NCBI GenBank assembly: GCA_905192745.1
Contig: CAJJLZ010000008.1
Coordinates: 1 to 64,000 of the forward strand
Direction: 5' to 3'
DNA length: 64,000 nt
Origin: an uncultured Oscillospiraceae bacterium
GTDB taxonomy: Bacteria; Bacillota; Clostridia; Oscillospirales; Acutalibacteraceae
A program made the translations under genes and the position numbers. Below the pieces are notes generated by a model. That model did not search any database, was not told where the DNA came from, and worked only from the letters and a program-made list of their open reading frames with translations. Of the stretch, positions 50,223-59,090 are shown one piece after another. Numbering within the stretch: the stretch's first letter is position 1; each line of letters opens with the position of its first letter.

Positions 50223-51269
50223 TCACTGCGCGCGGGGGATGGAATCCACCTGCGAAGTAGTGAAACGGCTGATATCGTACACGCCGGAGGACAGCACCCC
50301 CACGAATTTCAGCGCCTTGCCGGTGCCGAGCGCCACGCAGTCCGACGGATTCTCCGCCAACCGACAAAGCACGCCGGTACGCCGGGTAAGCAGTTCGTCC
50401 AGCCCGCTCAGCCGGGAAGCCCCGCCGGTCAGCACAACGCCGTCTTCCAGAATATCGCCGGTCAGCTCCGGCGGGGTGTTCTCCATCACCCGCTGTACCG
50501 CGGCGATGATTTCCTCCACCGGCTCCTTCAGCGCCTCCTGAATTTCAGAGGCCCGCACCTCCCGCACGCAGGGAAGGCCGGTGGCCGCGTTGCGGCCCTT
50601 CACCGGCATCACCGGGTCGTCCGGCTGATCGACGGCGCGGCCGATCCGGATTTTGACCTGCTCCGCCGTCAGCAGCCCAATCACATGGTTGTATTTGTTG
50701 TGCAGATACCGAACGATTGCCTCATCCATATCGTTGCCGCCCACCCGCACCGAGAGGGAGGCCGCCATTCCCTTCAGCGACATCACCGCGACATCGGTGG
50801 TACCGCCGCCGATATCCGCCACCATGGAGCCGCGCGGCTCCGACACCGTGAGTCCCGCGCCGATAGCCGCCGCCATGGATTCCTCGATCAGCACCACCCG
50901 GCGGGCGCCGGCAGCGCGCACTGCTTCGATCACGGAGCGCTGCTCCACCTCCGTTACGGAAGCGGGAACGCTGACCGCCGCCCGGGGCTTCAGTATTTTA
51001 TAGGCGCACACCCGGCGGACAAAATGCCGCAGCATCTGCTCCGCATAATCATAATCCGAAATCACGCCCTTGCTCAGCGGGCGGACCGCCTCGATGGAAC
51101 CGGGCGTACGCCCCAGCATGGCGTAAGCCTTCCGTCCGCAGGCAATCATTTTTCCGCTGTCGCTGTCCACCGCGATCACCGACGGTTCCCGCAGCACAAT
51201 CCCCCGGCCCGAGGCATAGATCGTCACCCGGGATGTCCCGAGGTCGATGCCTAAATCCATTCCCGGCAT
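50223..51269 (-). CDS. mreB: Rod-shape-determining protein MreB/Mbl
   Basis: A 348-residue actin-like ATPase. Phosphate-1 motif GIDLGTSRVTIY, phosphate-2 motif VADIGGGTTDVAVMS and adenosine motif LTGGASRLSGLDEL are present. It forms membrane-bound filaments that guide lateral wall synthesis. It stands alone without mreCD, as Mbl or a second MreB often does. ATG 51,269 follows GAAAGGA by 9 bases. Confidence 0.92.
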   Translation of the reverse strand: MPGMDLGIDLGTSRVTIYASGRGIVLREPSVIAVDSDSGKMIACGRKAYAMLGRTPGSIEAVRPLSKGVISDYDYAEQMLRHFVRRVCAYKILKPRAAVSVPASVTEVEQRSVIEAVRAAGARRVVLIEESMAAAIGAGLTVSEPRGSMVADIGGGTTDVAVMSLKGMAASLSVRVGGNDMDEAIVRYLHNKYNHVIGLLTAEQVKIRIGRAVDQPDDPVMPVKGRNAATGLPCVREVRASEIQEALKEPVEEIIAAVQRVMENTPPELTGDILEDGVVLTGGASRLSGLDELLTRRTGVLCRLAENPSDCVALGTGKALKFVGVLSSGVYDISRFTTSQVDSIPRAQ

Positions 51270-51435
51270 ATCGACACATCCTTTCGCCGGATCAACTATC
51301 CCTTAACGCACGCCGCCCCACGGGGACTCCGCGTTGTTCCGCGGCGGCGACAAACCGGAAAACATCCCATTCCCTGTTCCGGACGGCGTAGCCGCGGGTA
51401 TATATTTCATCCTCTTGATTTTTCTTTGTTTTCCC

Positions 51436-52098
51436 TTACTTGTCCATCCCCTGCTCCTGCCCGTCCGCCTCCTTCGCCGCGGCCGTTTTCTTTTTCTTCC
51501 GGCGGAGATAGAACACCGCCGCCGCAATCACTGCCGTAATGCCAAGAACGACTACCCCGACCTTGGAGTAAACCCCCATATACCCGGCAATTTTTTCCCA
51601 CGAAGCGCCTGCCCAGGCCCCAAGCAAAACCAGAACGATGTTCCAGATGCAGGTACCCACGGTGGTCAGAAGCAAAAATATCGGCATCGGCATTTTCGCC
51701 ATACCGGCGGGAATGGAGATCAGACTGCGGATAACCGGGATAAACCGGCAAAAGAAAACCGTCAGCTTGCCCCGCCGGTCAAACCAGCCCTGAGCACGGC
51801 GGACATCCTCCTTTTTCAGATGAAGGATTTTTCCCAGCTTCCCATCCAGCCAGCGTTCCAGCCGTTCCTCCGGAAAACAGCGGCCCACGCCGTAGAGTAT
51901 CATCGCTCCAAGAACCGAACCGACGGTGGCCGCAATAATCACGCCCCAGGTCGTCATCGTGGTTGTGGTGGTCATGAATCCGCCAAAGGTCAGAATTACT
52001 TCCGACGGGATAGGCGGGAAAATATTTTCGATGGCAATCAGCAGGGCGATGGCGATATAGCCGTACTGCCCCATCATTTCTTCGATCCATGCGGTCAT
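51436..52098 (-). CDS. DedA-family membrane protein
   Basis: A 220-residue protein with the DedA signatures ENIFPPIPSEVILTFGGF near the N-terminus and FFCRFIPVIRSLISIPAGMA in the middle, five helices and a lysine-rich tail (RRKKKKTAAAKEADGQ). DedA proteins are lipid scramblases/flippases, acting for instance on undecaprenyl phosphate. A single-gene unit between mreB and the GT8 gene. Confidence 0.92.
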   Translation of the reverse strand: MTAWIEEMMGQYGYIAIALLIAIENIFPPIPSEVILTFGGFMTTTTTMTTWGVIIAATVGSVLGAMILYGVGRCFPEERLERWLDGKLGKILHLKKEDVRRAQGWFDRRGKLTVFFCRFIPVIRSLISIPAGMAKMPMPIFLLLTTVGTCIWNIVLVLLGAWAGASWEKIAGYMGVYSKVGVVVLGITAVIAAAVFYLRRKKKKTAAAKEADGQEQGMDK

Positions 52099-52409
52099 TG
52101 CAGCACCATTCTTTCCTGAAAGTCAGAAGTCCCGGCTTTTACGCGGTTCTTTCCCTTTTGGGGTACGGTCTGCCGAGCATTTCTCCGTTAGTATATCCTT
52201 TGTAAGCCGCTTATCCGGATTCCCCGCCCGTCTTATCAGCGGGCGATGCCGGTCGGTTCACCGCGTTTCTTCCAAACGACAGTATACAATAAACCCCCGG
52301 ACGGCGCAACCGATATCGCGCTGTCCGGGGGGATTTCATGGAAAATTAAGATTTTTTCATTTTTTCATTCAGGCGGTTCTGTCCGTCCATCCCGGCGTTT
52401 CCGCTCTTT
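52099..52409. other. 311-base intergenic region
   Basis: Contains a long GC-rich hairpin (CCCCCGGAC/GTCCGGGGG outer stem, GGCGC/GCGCT inner stem, about 52,292-52,331) that probably ends the GT8 transcript, and a GCCCGC/GCGGGC hairpin near 52,227-52,247. A TATACT on the minus strand may belong to the dedA promoter. No gene seen. Confidence 0.45.
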
Positions 52410-53249
52410 TCATTGAACGTTCGGCGGAATGTCGGGCGGCAGGCGGCGGGCCGCTTCGTCGTAAAACACCCGGAATTCGCCGTGATAGCCTGGCTTCCAC
52501 GGTTTGTTCCGGCCGCAGAAATGAATCACGCGGGTATTTTCCCGTACCCAGTCTAGGGTCCGTCGGTTTCCGCGGTTTCTGGGGTTAAGGTTATACAGGT
52601 TCCAATATTTTTCGTCCAGATTATACAGCAGCGGATCGACCGGCAGAATACGATCCCCGTACAGCGCGTTCATCACATCCTGATCCGGAAGAAAGAGAAA
52701 CGGCTTTTTCCGTTCGATATACTCCAGCACCTCCCGTACATCCTGCTCCGCCCGTAAGCAGGAGAGATTCATCAGCACCACGCCGGAATTGACGTAGGGC
52801 GCGTTTTCCGGCATCCCGAGCCGCACCTCGTTGAACTTGCGGAACTGCTCATGCACATGAGAGGCGGCGGCATACAGCGACTCGCCCATCTCCTGTTCAT
52901 ATAGTTCCCGCAGGGGACCGATCACCACCGTATCCGGGTCCAGGTACAGGATGCGTTCCAGATCCGAAGGCAGAAAATGGGCCGCAAACAGACGATAATA
53001 CATCTCCCGCGGATACCGGTAAACGATCGGCGCATCGGAAAGCATTTCATCCGACACCCGGATCTCCGTCACCGTACAGCGGGCGGGATCCACCGCCGAA
53101 CGGATACGGCGGAAATCCGACTCTTCCATCCGGGAATGAGCCACATAAAGGGTGAAGGATTCCTCCGGTTCGGCTGCCATGAGGGAGGCAAGCATTACTC
53201 GCAGGGGGCCGACGTAGCCCGCGTCCAGCGTCACCAGAAGATTCATCAT
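52410..53249 (-). CDS. Family 8 glycosyltransferase
   Basis: A 279-residue enzyme of the GT8 fold: N-terminal LLVTLDAGYVGPLRVMLASL, the metal-binding DxD in ERILYLDPDTVV, YVNSGVVLMNL and the late motif VIHFCGRNKPWKPG. GT8 enzymes move galactose or glucose from UDP-sugars with retention, often onto envelope glycans. ATG 53,249 follows AGGAGGA by 9 bases and overlaps the ftsH stop, so it is in an operon with ftsH. Confidence 0.9.
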   Translation of the reverse strand: MMNLLVTLDAGYVGPLRVMLASLMAAEPEESFTLYVAHSRMEESDFRRIRSAVDPARCTVTEIRVSDEMLSDAPIVYRYPREMYYRLFAAHFLPSDLERILYLDPDTVVIGPLRELYEQEMGESLYAAASHVHEQFRKFNEVRLGMPENAPYVNSGVVLMNLSCLRAEQDVREVLEYIERKKPFLFLPDQDVMNALYGDRILPVDPLLYNLDEKYWNLYNLNPRNRGNRRTLDWVRENTRVIHFCGRNKPWKPGYHGEFRVFYDEAARRLPPDIPPNVQ

Positions 53250-55081
53250 ATGGACGCATCCTCCTGCCGCCCGTTCAGAATCTGCAGAAACTCCTCACCG
53301 GTGATGGTTTCCTTTTCCATCAGATACTGTGCGAGCTCGTGCAGCTTATCCTGGTTTTCAGAAAGAATTTTCCGCGCCTTTTCATGCGCCGCCTTGATGA
53401 GAGCCAGCACCTGACCGTCGATCCGGGCTGCCGTTTCCGGAGAGCAGGCCAGGGACGCATCCCCGCCGAGATACTGGTTCTCGATCGTTTCCAGCGCCAT
53501 CATATCAAATTCCTCGCTCATCCCCAGCCGGGTCACCATGGCCCGGGCGAGCTTGGTCGCCTGCTCAATGTCGTTGGACGCTCCGGAGGTATAGGTGGCA
53601 AAGATCAGCTCTTCCGCCGCCCGGCCCCCGGTCAGAGTGGCGATCTTATTGAAAGCCTCCTCCTGGGTCATGAGGTTACTTTCCTCCTCGGCCACCTGCA
53701 TGGTATATCCCAGTGCGCCGGAGGTACGGGGAACGATGGTGATCTTATGCACCGGGGCGGAATTGTTCTGCTTCGCGGCGACCAGCGCATGACCGATTTC
53801 GTGGTAAGCGACGATCCGCTTTTCCTTTGGGGAAATCACCGCGCCTTTGCGCTGATACCCGGCGATCACCGTTTCCACCGATTCCTCCAAATCCTCCTGT
53901 GTAACGGCGGCGCGTCCACATTTCACCGCCCGGAGCGCGCCTTCGTTGACGATATTGGCCAGCTCCGCGCCGGACGCGCCGGCGGTGGCCCGGGCAACCA
54001 CGCCGAAATCTACGTTGTCCGCCATTTTCACGTCCCGCGCATGAACGCGAAGGATCGCCTCCCGTCCGGCAAGATCGGGCAGCTCCACCGGAATCCGGCG
54101 GTCGAACCGTCCCGGACGGAGAAGGGCCTTGTCCAGAGTCTCCGGCCGGTTGGTGGCGGCGAGGATCACCACCCCTTTTTTGCCGTCGAAGCCGTCCATC
54201 TCGGTAAGAAGCTGGTTAAGGGTCTGCTCCCGTTCATCGTTGCTGCCAAGCCCGTTGTCCCGCTTTTTGCCGATGGTATCGATCTCATCGATAAAGACGA
54301 TACAGGGGGCCTTTTCCTGTGCCTGCTTAAACAGGTCGCGCACCTTAGCCGCGCCCATGCCGACGAACATTTCCACAAATTCGGAGCCAGAAATCGAGAA
54401 GAAGGGAACGTGCGCTTCCCCCGCGACCGCCTTGGCCAGCAGGGTTTTTCCGGTGCCGGGAGGGCCCACCAGCAGCGCGCCCTTGGGCAGGGTGGCACCG
54501 ATCTCGGCATATTTCTGCGGGTTATGCAGAAAATCCACGATTTCGGCGAGGGCCTCTTTGGCTTCGTCCTCCCCGGCTACATCGGCAAAGGTCTTGCCGG
54601 TCTGCGCTTCCACATAAATCTTCGCGTTGCTTTTCCCGATGGCGAGGGCGTTTCCGCCCCCCATTCTCTTTTGCATCGATCGCAGGAAAAACTGCCCCAG
54701 CAGCACCATCAGCCCGATCGGCAGAAGCCAGTACAGCAGGAAATCCAGCAGCGGGGAGTTTTCCTTCGGGATGACCTTGCCGTATTTGACCCCTGCTTCC
54801 TCCAAACGGTTGACGATATCCGGATCATCCATCCGGCCGGTAACGTAAATTTTCTCCTTTCCCTTCTCGTTATCGGCGGTAAAGGCGATTTTGTCGTCAT
54901 CCATCTCCACTTCCTTTACTTCCCCCGCCTTAACGCGTGAAAGAAAGGTGCCGTAATCCACCGTCTCGGTCCGGCCGCTGCTGAACAGAGGCACCAACAG
55001 CGTATTGAGCAACAGGATAACGAGCATGGCGATGACATAATAATAAATCAGCGGTTTTTTCGGCGTTTTCTTTTCCTGCAT
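53246..55081 (-). CDS. ftsH: ATP-dependent membrane metalloprotease FtsH
   Basis: A 611-residue AAA+ protease. Two N-terminal helices (about 10-32 and 112-133) enclose a small external domain; Walker A GPPGTGKT is at 206-213, Walker B IVFIDEID at about 261-268, and the zinc site HEIGH at 427-431. It degrades unassembled membrane proteins and short-lived regulators. Length is typical. It precedes the GT8 gene with a 4-base overlap and follows a MarR-type gene. Confidence 0.95.
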   Translation of the reverse strand: MQEKKTPKKPLIYYYVIAMLVILLLNTLLVPLFSSGRTETVDYGTFLSRVKAGEVKEVEMDDDKIAFTADNEKGKEKIYVTGRMDDPDIVNRLEEAGVKYGKVIPKENSPLLDFLLYWLLPIGLMVLLGQFFLRSMQKRMGGGNALAIGKSNAKIYVEAQTGKTFADVAGEDEAKEALAEIVDFLHNPQKYAEIGATLPKGALLVGPPGTGKTLLAKAVAGEAHVPFFSISGSEFVEMFVGMGAAKVRDLFKQAQEKAPCIVFIDEIDTIGKKRDNGLGSNDEREQTLNQLLTEMDGFDGKKGVVILAATNRPETLDKALLRPGRFDRRIPVELPDLAGREAILRVHARDVKMADNVDFGVVARATAGASGAELANIVNEGALRAVKCGRAAVTQEDLEESVETVIAGYQRKGAVISPKEKRIVAYHEIGHALVAAKQNNSAPVHKITIVPRTSGALGYTMQVAEEESNLMTQEEAFNKIATLTGGRAAEELIFATYTSGASNDIEQATKLARAMVTRLGMSEEFDMMALETIENQYLGGDASLACSPETAARIDGQVLALIKAAHEKARKILSENQDKLHELAQYLMEKETITGEEFLQILNGRQEDASI

Positions 55082-55095
55082 GGGTTTATACCTCC

Positions 55096-55545
55096 TTATG
55101 TTTCTTTCGCCGCTCCGTTCATACGGATCAGCAGAGCGTCCAATGCACGCAGCCCGACCAGAACGGCCTGCGCCTCTTCCCGCTCGCTTTCCAGCGCGAC
55201 GGCATACTTTTCATCCAGTTCCCGACGGACGTTCTCCACGGTTTCCCTGCCCCGTTCCGTCAGGCCGACCCGGACAACCCGTTCATCCTCCTCCGCCCGG
55301 ACGCGGTAGGCGAACCCCCTCAGTTCCATCCGTTTGCAGAGAGCGGAGGCGTTGGTCCCCGCTATGTGCAGTCTCCGGCTCAACTCGCCCACCGTTCGCT
55401 TTTTCTCGCAGAGGGCGAGCAGCAGGCGAAGCTGAGTCAGAGTCAGCCCGTATCGCTCGCAGAAGGGATGCACCGCCCCATCCATATGATCCATAATCTT
55501 TCGGAGCAGCAGCACCGCTTCGCTCCGAAACTCCACGATTTCCAC
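55096..55545 (-). CDS. MarR-family transcriptional regulator
   Basis: A protein of 149 residues with the MarR winged helix (LTLTQLRLLLALCEKKRTVG; LSRRLHIAGTNASALCKRME; wing with VRAEEDERVVRVGLTERG) and flanking dimerisation helices. GTG 55,545 is chosen as the start of the conserved region; the frame extends to TTG 55,566. It lies 14 bases ahead of ftsH on the same strand, so it may control ftsH-GT8 and itself. Confidence 0.82.
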   Translation of the reverse strand: MEIVEFRSEAVLLLRKIMDHMDGAVHPFCERYGLTLTQLRLLLALCEKKRTVGELSRRLHIAGTNASALCKRMELRGFAYRVRAEEDERVVRVGLTERGRETVENVRRELDEKYAVALESEREEAQAVLVGLRALDALLIRMNGAAKET

Positions 55546-55753
55546 GTTCCCGCCTGCCTTTCCCAACAGTCTATATTTTATATTATATATAAATAATAAC
55601 TATTTGGCCGCGGGATGTCAAGGAAAAGCGCCGTACCGTTTCCCATCTCTTTCCGGCGGGGCGGAATACGGCGGACGACTTTTCGGCCGAGATAAGAAAA
55701 ACGATCCGACCTGAAAAATTTTTTATCGCGGAAAGGCACCGGCGCGTGCCGGG

Positions 55754-55762
55754 CATACAATA
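55754..55762 (+). promoter_or_regulatory. Sporulation-type -10 element before the BclA-like gene
   Basis: CATACAATA fits the -10 consensus of mother-cell sigma E (CATACA-T) and sigma K (CATA-NNN-TA). A matching -35 is not convincing. It is 53 bases before the start codon. Confidence 0.4.
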
Positions 55763-55814
55763 GAACAGGCCCGTCCCTTCCACAGACGGGGATTTCCGTA
55801 AAGGAGAATCCGCC

Positions 55815-56357
55815 ATGCCGTACGACAGCAAGCGCTGTTCCTTTCCTCCCGGCCCGCCGAAGCCGCCCGCAAACCGTCCCCCGCCTGAGCCGCCGCCCCG
55901 GCCCTGTCCTCCTTCGCCCTGTCCGCCGAAGCCCCCTGCGCCCTGCACCGACACGCCCTTCGCTTTTCTGACCCAGAGCGGACGGCTGGAGGTCTGTCTG
56001 CGGTCGGGAGAAATTCCTTTCTGCGGGGAATGCCTGCTGGGCGCCGGCTTCACCCGGGACGGCGGACGGCTGCGGCTCCAGATTCCGGGGATTTACCGCG
56101 CGGAATACATCCTCACCTTCCCCGCCCTCAAGACGCTGAACACGGTTTTCAGCCTGCAGATGGACGGCCGGAACCTCCCCGGCTCTATCCTGCGGGTATG
56201 GAAACCGCCGGGAAGCGGCTCGATGACGGTTTCCGCTCAGGTGATCTTTGAGGCGGCCTGCCCCTCCACGCTGCGGGTGTCCTCCTCCCGCGCTTTTCGG
56301 CTGGACAGTCCCGGCCCCAGCGACACCATGGCCAGCCTGACCATATTCCGGCTGTAA
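55815..56357 (+). CDS. Proline/cysteine-rich protein with BclA-like C-terminal domain
   Basis: A 180-residue protein. Residues 10-45 are nearly all Pro, Cys, Lys and Arg (PPEPPPRPCPPSPCPPKPP), and residues 60-180 form a beta-rich domain (GIYRAEYILTFPALKTL; FSLQMDGRNLPGS; DTMASLTIFRL) resembling the TNF-like C-terminal trimer domain of BclA spore-surface glycoproteins. There are no collagen-like GXX repeats. With a mother-cell-type -10 upstream it is likely a spore outer-layer protein. ATG follows AAAGGAG. BclA homology is by pattern only. Confidence 0.6.
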   Translation: MPYDSKRCSFPPGPPKPPANRPPPEPPPRPCPPSPCPPKPPAPCTDTPFAFLTQSGRLEVCLRSGEIPFCGECLLGAGFTRDGGRLRLQIPGIYRAEYILTFPALKTLNTVFSLQMDGRNLPGSILRVWKPPGSGSMTVSAQVIFEAACPSTLRVSSSRAFRLDSPGPSDTMASLTIFRL

Positions 56358-56395
56358 AGAGACCGGCGCAGAACCAATTCTGCGCCGGTCTTTTT
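56358..56395. terminator. Shared terminator of the BclA-like and FUSC-HAD genes
   Basis: ACCGGCGCAGAA (56,362-56,373) pairs with TTCTGCGCCGGT (56,378-56,389); five T follow on the plus strand. Confidence 0.75.
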
Positions 56396-57777
56396 CAGCT
56401 TTTCTTCTCAGCGGACGGTTCATTCCGGTGTTTCCTTCCCCGATAGTACAGCCGCCCGATTTCCCGGACGACCGCCTCTCCGCCGCCGGAAAGCACCCGG
56501 CCGGCCGATTCCCGCAGGCATTCGTCCGCCCCCGCCACCGCGCGGCTGTAATCAGCCGCCTCCATCATGGAAATATCCCGCTCGCTGTCCCCGAAAACGG
56601 CCACCGCCTCGGCGGAAATCCGCGTTTTCAGCTCCTGCACCGCCGCAGGGCGGGTCGCGGCGGCGGAATATACCTCCAGCAGGGCATAAGCCGGGTAGTT
56701 CGTCTCCGGGAAATGCTCCTGTGCAGAACGGACGACGGTATATACCCCCGCCTCTTCCTGAAAGGCGGAGATTTCCGCCCGCAGGGTCTCCACCATCTCC
56801 GCCGTATCCACGCAGAGCAGATAAAGGGGGTCGTGTCCCTCCGGCAGGGAGCTGTAGACATAATGCTTCTGCGGCAAGCCCCGGCGGGCATAATACAGCT
56901 CCTCCTCCGCCGGATTGGTAAAGCGGCCGTAATATACATGCAGCGTATCGTGGATCACGGCGTGGACGAATACGTTCAGCCCCCGCCGTTCAAACACTTC
57001 CATCACCCGACGGCAGGCGGCGGGCGGGATTGTCTTGCAGTAAAGATAAGAACCCGCCTTCATATCGTACAGCGCCGCCCCGTTCATGGCGATGACCGGC
57101 AGCCGAAGCCGAAGCCCCGCCAGCATGGGCAGGAAAGTCGCCGGGGTGCGGCCGGTTGAAATCGTGACCTGCGCCCCCGCCTCGATCAACTGATTCAGCC
57201 GGATTTCAGCGGCCGGGGCAATCCGGCCGTCCGGTTCGGTGAGGGTACCGTCCAGATCGCTGACAAACAGCAGAGCGCGGTTATGCCGCCGCGGCAGATG
57301 AAAGGCATTCACCCCAAGGGAAACAAAGATGCCGATCAGGGTATCCAGCATACGATCCAGCGCAAACAGATAGGGATTCACATCCGCCGCATGAGACACC
57401 GTAATACTCATGAATACCACGCAGGTAATATAGGAGGCGGTGGTTTTTTTCACCAACACGGTGGTGTAGATCAGCACCACGATCATCACCGAAATCAGCA
57501 GATACCGGAGAAGAAGTAACTTTTCGGGGAAAAAGCGCTGCTCCGCCAGAAGGACCAGCATCCCGGCCACGCCGCCGATCGCGGTACCGATCGTCCGGTT
57601 CAGCGCCACCTTCACGCTGTTCGATACATACGGCTGCATACACAGCACGGCAGCGATCGCTGAATAAAACGGCATTCCATGCTGTCCGCGGAGCAGATAA
57701 ATAACAAAGCAAAGGAAAACGGCGACGGCGGATTTAATCATCCGCAGGCCGATCTTCGGCGGTTTGGCAAGCGGCAT
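56395..57777 (-). CDS. FUSC/aromatic-acid-exporter-like membrane domain fused to a HAD phosphatase
   Basis: A 460-residue fusion. Residues 1-165 form six helices of the FUSC/ArAE type (IKSAVAVFLCFVIYLLRG; PFYSAIAAVLCMQPYVSNSV; NRTIGTAIGGVAGM), half of the usual exporter set. Residues 175-450 are a Cof-type HAD hydrolase with motif I FVSDLDGTLT, motif II ISTGRTP and motif IV VFGDSERDISMM, all catalytic Asp present. The HAD part would dephosphorylate a sugar or cofactor; its link to transport is unknown. Confidence 0.88.
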   Translation of the reverse strand: MPLAKPPKIGLRMIKSAVAVFLCFVIYLLRGQHGMPFYSAIAAVLCMQPYVSNSVKVALNRTIGTAIGGVAGMLVLLAEQRFFPEKLLLLRYLLISVMIVVLIYTTVLVKKTTASYITCVVFMSITVSHAADVNPYLFALDRMLDTLIGIFVSLGVNAFHLPRRHNRALLFVSDLDGTLTEPDGRIAPAAEIRLNQLIEAGAQVTISTGRTPATFLPMLAGLRLRLPVIAMNGAALYDMKAGSYLYCKTIPPAACRRVMEVFERRGLNVFVHAVIHDTLHVYYGRFTNPAEEELYYARRGLPQKHYVYSSLPEGHDPLYLLCVDTAEMVETLRAEISAFQEEAGVYTVVRSAQEHFPETNYPAYALLEVYSAAATRPAAVQELKTRISAEAVAVFGDSERDISMMEAADYSRAVAGADECLRESAGRVLSGGGEAVVREIGRLYYRGRKHRNEPSAEKKS

Positions 57778-57838
57778 GGAGATTCCTCCCGATAAAAATG
57801 GAAATACAAGATTTCGTTTCTTTGAAACCCGGCGGCTT

Positions 57839-57927
57839 TATGTTATAATGTCGTTTAGGAGAAATGCAAAAGCATTTCTCGGTAGCGCCGCCAACGCAAG
57901 CTCGCATAGAACCCGGTTAGGCGGCGC
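57839..57927 (+). repeat. Double-hairpin repeat, unit 1
   Basis: 89 bases: TATGTTATAATG (extended -10), hairpin GGAGAAATGC/GCATTTCTC, then a long hairpin GCGCCGCC ... GGTTAGGCGGCGC whose loop holds CTCGCATAGAACCC. Confidence 0.85.
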
Positions 57928-58015
57928 TATGGTATAATGCCGTCAGGGAAAAACGCGACAGCGTTTTTTGTTGCGCCGCCAACGCAGGCTCGCATAGAAC
58001 CCGGTTAGGCGGCGC
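57928..58015 (+). repeat. Double-hairpin repeat, unit 2
   Basis: 88 bases: TATGGTATAATG, hairpin AAAAACGC/GCGTTTTT with a T-rich end, then the same GCGCCGCC/GGCGGCGC hairpin and conserved loop. Nearly identical to unit 3. Confidence 0.9.
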
Positions 58016-58103
58016 TATGGTATAATGCCGTCAGGGAAAAACGCGACAGCGTTTTTCATTGCGCCGCCAACGCAGGCTCGCATAGAACCCGGTTAGGCGG
58101 CGC
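58016..58103 (+). repeat. Double-hairpin repeat, unit 3
   Basis: 88 bases, differing from unit 2 at only a few positions after the first hairpin. It ends 21 bases before the YjbR-type start codon. Confidence 0.9.
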
Positions 58104-58124
58104 AGCAGGAAAGGAGCCTTCACC

Positions 58125-58466
58125 ATGTCCATGACACGACGGGAAATTATCGATTACTGTCTGACCTTTCCCGACGCGTATGAGGATTATCCCTTCGACG
58201 AGGAAACCCCGTTTCTGCGGCGGCGCTCCAATCAACGGGGATTTGCCCTGTTTTTGAATGTCCGCGGCCAGGAATGCGTCAACCTGAAATGCCAGCCGGA
58301 CCGGGCCGAGCTGTATCGGCTGGTCTACACGGACGTAACGCCGGGCTTCCACATGAACAAAGCCCACTGGAACACGATACGGATCGGCGGAGACGTACCG
58401 GACGACGAGCTTTGCTCCATGATCGCCCACAGCTACGAGCTAACCGCCACCTACCGGCATCGCTGA
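58125..58466 (+). CDS. MmcQ/YjbR-family protein
   Basis: A 113-residue protein with the family segments YCLTFPDAYEDYPFDEETP, QECVNLKCQPDRAELYR, TPGFHMNKAHWNTI and the final DDELCSMIAHSYELT. The fold is a double-wing type found in small proteins and in fusions; a DNA-binding role is usually assumed but unproven. ATG 58,125 follows AAAGGAG. It is preceded by three promoter-containing repeats, so its expression may depend on them. Confidence 0.85.
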   Translation: MSMTRREIIDYCLTFPDAYEDYPFDEETPFLRRRSNQRGFALFLNVRGQECVNLKCQPDRAELYRLVYTDVTPGFHMNKAHWNTIRIGGDVPDDELCSMIAHSYELTATYRHR

Positions 58467-58487
58467 CGCCGCTTTCCCGCCTGACGG

Positions 58488-59090
58488 CTAGTCCCTGTCC
58501 GCGCACGTGCGGGCAGCCGCGTCCAGAAAGGCGGTATACCACGCATCCTCCCTAAGCGGCAGGGACGCATCCTCCGGCAGCGGATCGGCTGACGGAGGAA
58601 ACAGCAAGGGGGCGTTGTCGCAGCCCTGATGGAGCACGGCGCGGATATGGCGGCGAAGCCCGCCCTCCCGATCCAGCCGGTACTCGGCGACCTCCAGCGT
58701 CGGCGCGCCGCCGGGGAGCGCGGCATATTCCCCGTAAAACAGCCGGGGAAGGCGGCCCACGCCGAAAAACGCCGCCGCATACCGGGCCAATCCCGCTTTC
58801 TCCGTTTTCTCCGCCTGCGGCGGGGAAAGCTCGACCGCCAGCAGGGCGGCGAAGCTCTCCTCCGTTTCATCGAGGGCGACGCAATCCATCCCCGTCACCG
58901 GGCAGGACGCCGCTCCCTCTGCGGACAGGCGGGCGCACATCCAGTCCCATTTCTCACAAAAAAACGCCTCCGCCGCGTCAGGACCCTTCTCAAACGCGGC
59001 ATAAAATTCTTCCGGATTATCCAGAAACAGCGGAGGCAGTATCTCCCGCTGATAAATCGCGCGCAGTTCGTTTTCCGTCATTGCCGTCAT
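58488..59090 (-). CDS. Protein of unknown function
   Basis: A protein of 200 residues, acidic and without membrane segments or a motif I recognise; some conserved-looking aromatic stretches (EKWDWMCARLS; RYAAAFFGVGRLPRLFYG; DAWYTAFLDAA). Three tandem in-frame ATGs (ATGACGGCA repeats at 59,099, 59,090 and 59,081) compete as starts; 59,090 has the best spacing (9 bases) to GAAAGG. It is divergent from folC. Confidence 0.6.
   Translation of the reverse strand: MTAMTENELRAIYQREILPPLFLDNPEEFYAAFEKGPDAAEAFFCEKWDWMCARLSAEGAASCPVTGMDCVALDETEESFAALLAVELSPPQAEKTEKAGLARYAAAFFGVGRLPRLFYGEYAALPGGAPTLEVAEYRLDREGGLRRHIRAVLHQGCDNAPLLFPPSADPLPEDASLPLREDAWYTAFLDAAARTCADRD

Noticed and set aside
53339..54940. 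533-residue plus-strand frame opposite ftsH
   Set aside because: Shadow frame; ftsH carries all AAA+ and zinc motifs.
57839..58103. Integron attC sites (GGTTAGGC core with a GCC-AAC partner in each repeat)
   Set aside because: No integrase, no gene cassettes, the left core lacks one pyrimidine of RYYYAAC, and each unit also carries a promoter and a second hairpin that attC sites do not have.
57839..58103. CRISPR array
   Set aside because: Units are directly adjacent with no unique spacers, and no cas genes are present.
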